Part shown: positions 63,571-64,000 of the stretch, one piece after another
How the letters are laid out: each line of letters starts with the position of its first letter
Numbering within the stretch: the first letter of the stretch is position 1
Source: Bacillus sp. FJAT-28004
GTDB lineage: Bacteria > Bacillota > Bacilli > Paenibacillales > Paenibacillaceae
NCBI RefSeq assembly: GCF_001280845.1
Contig: NZ_LGHP01000001.1
Location: forward strand, 801,905-865,904
Length of the DNA stretch: 64,000 bases
Direction of reading: 5' to 3'
Translations under genes and position numbers: made by a program
Notes under the pieces: model-generated
The model's database searches: none
Told to the model about the DNA's origin: nothing
Seen by the model: the letters and a program-made list of their open reading frames with translations, nothing else

Positions 63571-64000
63571 GTGAAACGAAATCTTATATCCACGCTGCTA
63601 ACATTCATTGTCGCAGTTATGCTCTCCGCAATGCCAGTAATTGCTATGGCAGAGGAAGCAGAAACGCCAGAAGCTTTTGGTGAAACATTCATAGATTTAC
63701 TTGATCAGAAGGATTCGGATCGCTGGTATGCTTCTAACGGATGGTCCAATGGTGGAACTTTTCTAAGCGGCTGGAGAGACGATCATGTCGTCTTTCAAGA
63801 CGGTAAATTGAAATTGTTGATTGACAACACTCCTTGTCTAGAGGATCAAGCACAATGCTCCGAGAAACCATACGCTTCGGGGGAGTATTCCACAACACAG
63901 CGTTACGGATACGGGAAGTTCGAGGTGCGAATGAAAGCGGTTAAAGGAGATGGAGTCGTAACCGTTTTTTTCACCTATGGAGCTGATTCAGATGGTAAGG
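63571..64000 (+). CDS. Glycoside hydrolase family 16 beta-glucanase, 5' part
   Basis: The gene runs off the right edge; 143 codons are visible. GTG 63571 follows GGGGAGG. Residues 1-28 are a signal peptide ending AMAEE. The mature part (ETFIDLLDQKDSDRWYASNG, YASGEYSTTQRYGYGKFEVR, VVTVFFTYGADSDG) fits bacterial lichenases of family GH16, which cut beta-1,3-1,4-glucan. The catalytic EIDxE motif would lie beyond the window. The protein is exported. It is too near the edge to judge its operon. Confidence 0.85.
   Translation, partial: MKRNLISTLLTFIVAVMLSAMPVIAMAEEAETPEAFGETFIDLLDQKDSDRWYASNGWSNGGTFLSGWRDDHVVFQDGKLKLLIDNTPCLEDQAQCSEKPYASGEYSTTQRYGYGKFEVRMKAVKGDGVVTVFFTYGADSDGK

Overview
The window reads as a stretch of chromosome from a spore-forming, low-to-mid GC Firmicute, most likely Paenibacillus or a close relative. 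The evidence is the dnaB-dnaI primosome pair, Firmicute Shine-Dalgarno sequences in front of almost every gene, sporulation genes (ytxC, prkA, a yhcN-type lipoprotein, a small SASP-like gene), LiaFSR, YqzM, YugN, a T-box, a SAM-I riboswitch and a c-di-AMP riboswitch, together with the futalosine enzyme MqnC. I see no rRNA, tRNA, CRISPR array, prophage or insertion sequence. Nearly all of it is ordinary core chromosome; the unusual material is mostly regulatory DNA between genes.

Layout. 1-2.7 kb: dnaB-dnaI. 2.9-6.2 kb: a sulfate uptake operon sbp-cysT-cysW-yezD that has no cysA ATPase gene. 6.4-11.3 kb: patatin-like phospholipase, small yqzM, uvrC and a convergent CPBP-family membrane protease. 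11.5-13.9 kb: c-di-AMP riboswitch plus ktrB-ktrA potassium uptake. 13.9-18.4 kb: LysR regulator divergent from sdhCAB. 18.4-22.9 kb: a leftward block of HxlR regulator, EamA transporter, histidinol phosphatase, second LysR regulator and corA. 23.1-26.7 kb: SAM-I riboswitch with metA-metI-metC. 26.8-32.1 kb: mqnC, ytxC, T-box/thrS and a 3D-domain secreted protein. 32.1-34.4 kb: SASP-like gene, a small hypothetical protein and the ammonium transporter with a GlnR/TnrA-like promoter. 34.5-37.7 kb: liaFSR and yugN. 37.8-41.9 kb: htrA followed by a response regulator and sensor kinase. 42-47.3 kb: ispH, aroF, a beta-type glutamine synthetase, serC. 47.4-51.4 kb: orphan OmpR-type regulator, trmL, AbrB-like protein, aminotransferase, DUF2161 nuclease-like protein. 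51.7-58.3 kb: prkA, a globin-coupled chemoreceptor, and the ATP-grasp / alpha-E / transglutaminase operon. 58.6-64 kb: sporulation lipoprotein, polysaccharide deacetylase, sodA, an Fe-S cluster group (HesB, SufR-like regulator, ferredoxin-NADP reductase) and the start of a GH16 beta-glucanase cut by the window edge.

Themes. Sulfur and methionine supply (sbp-cysTW, metA-metI-metC), nitrogen assimilation (amt, glnA), envelope stress (liaFSR, htrA with its two-component pair) and sporulation recur. The observations I rate highest are: a candidate small RNA with an orphan terminator at 19.9 kb; an orphan Fur box next to the 3' end of sdhCAB; three 11-bp-spaced direct repeats at the htrA promoter; a structured leader before aroF; a glutamine synthetase of the adenylylatable type in a Firmicute; and the uncharacterised ATP-grasp/alpha-E/transglutaminase module. 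All assignments come from reading the sequence; no database search was run.
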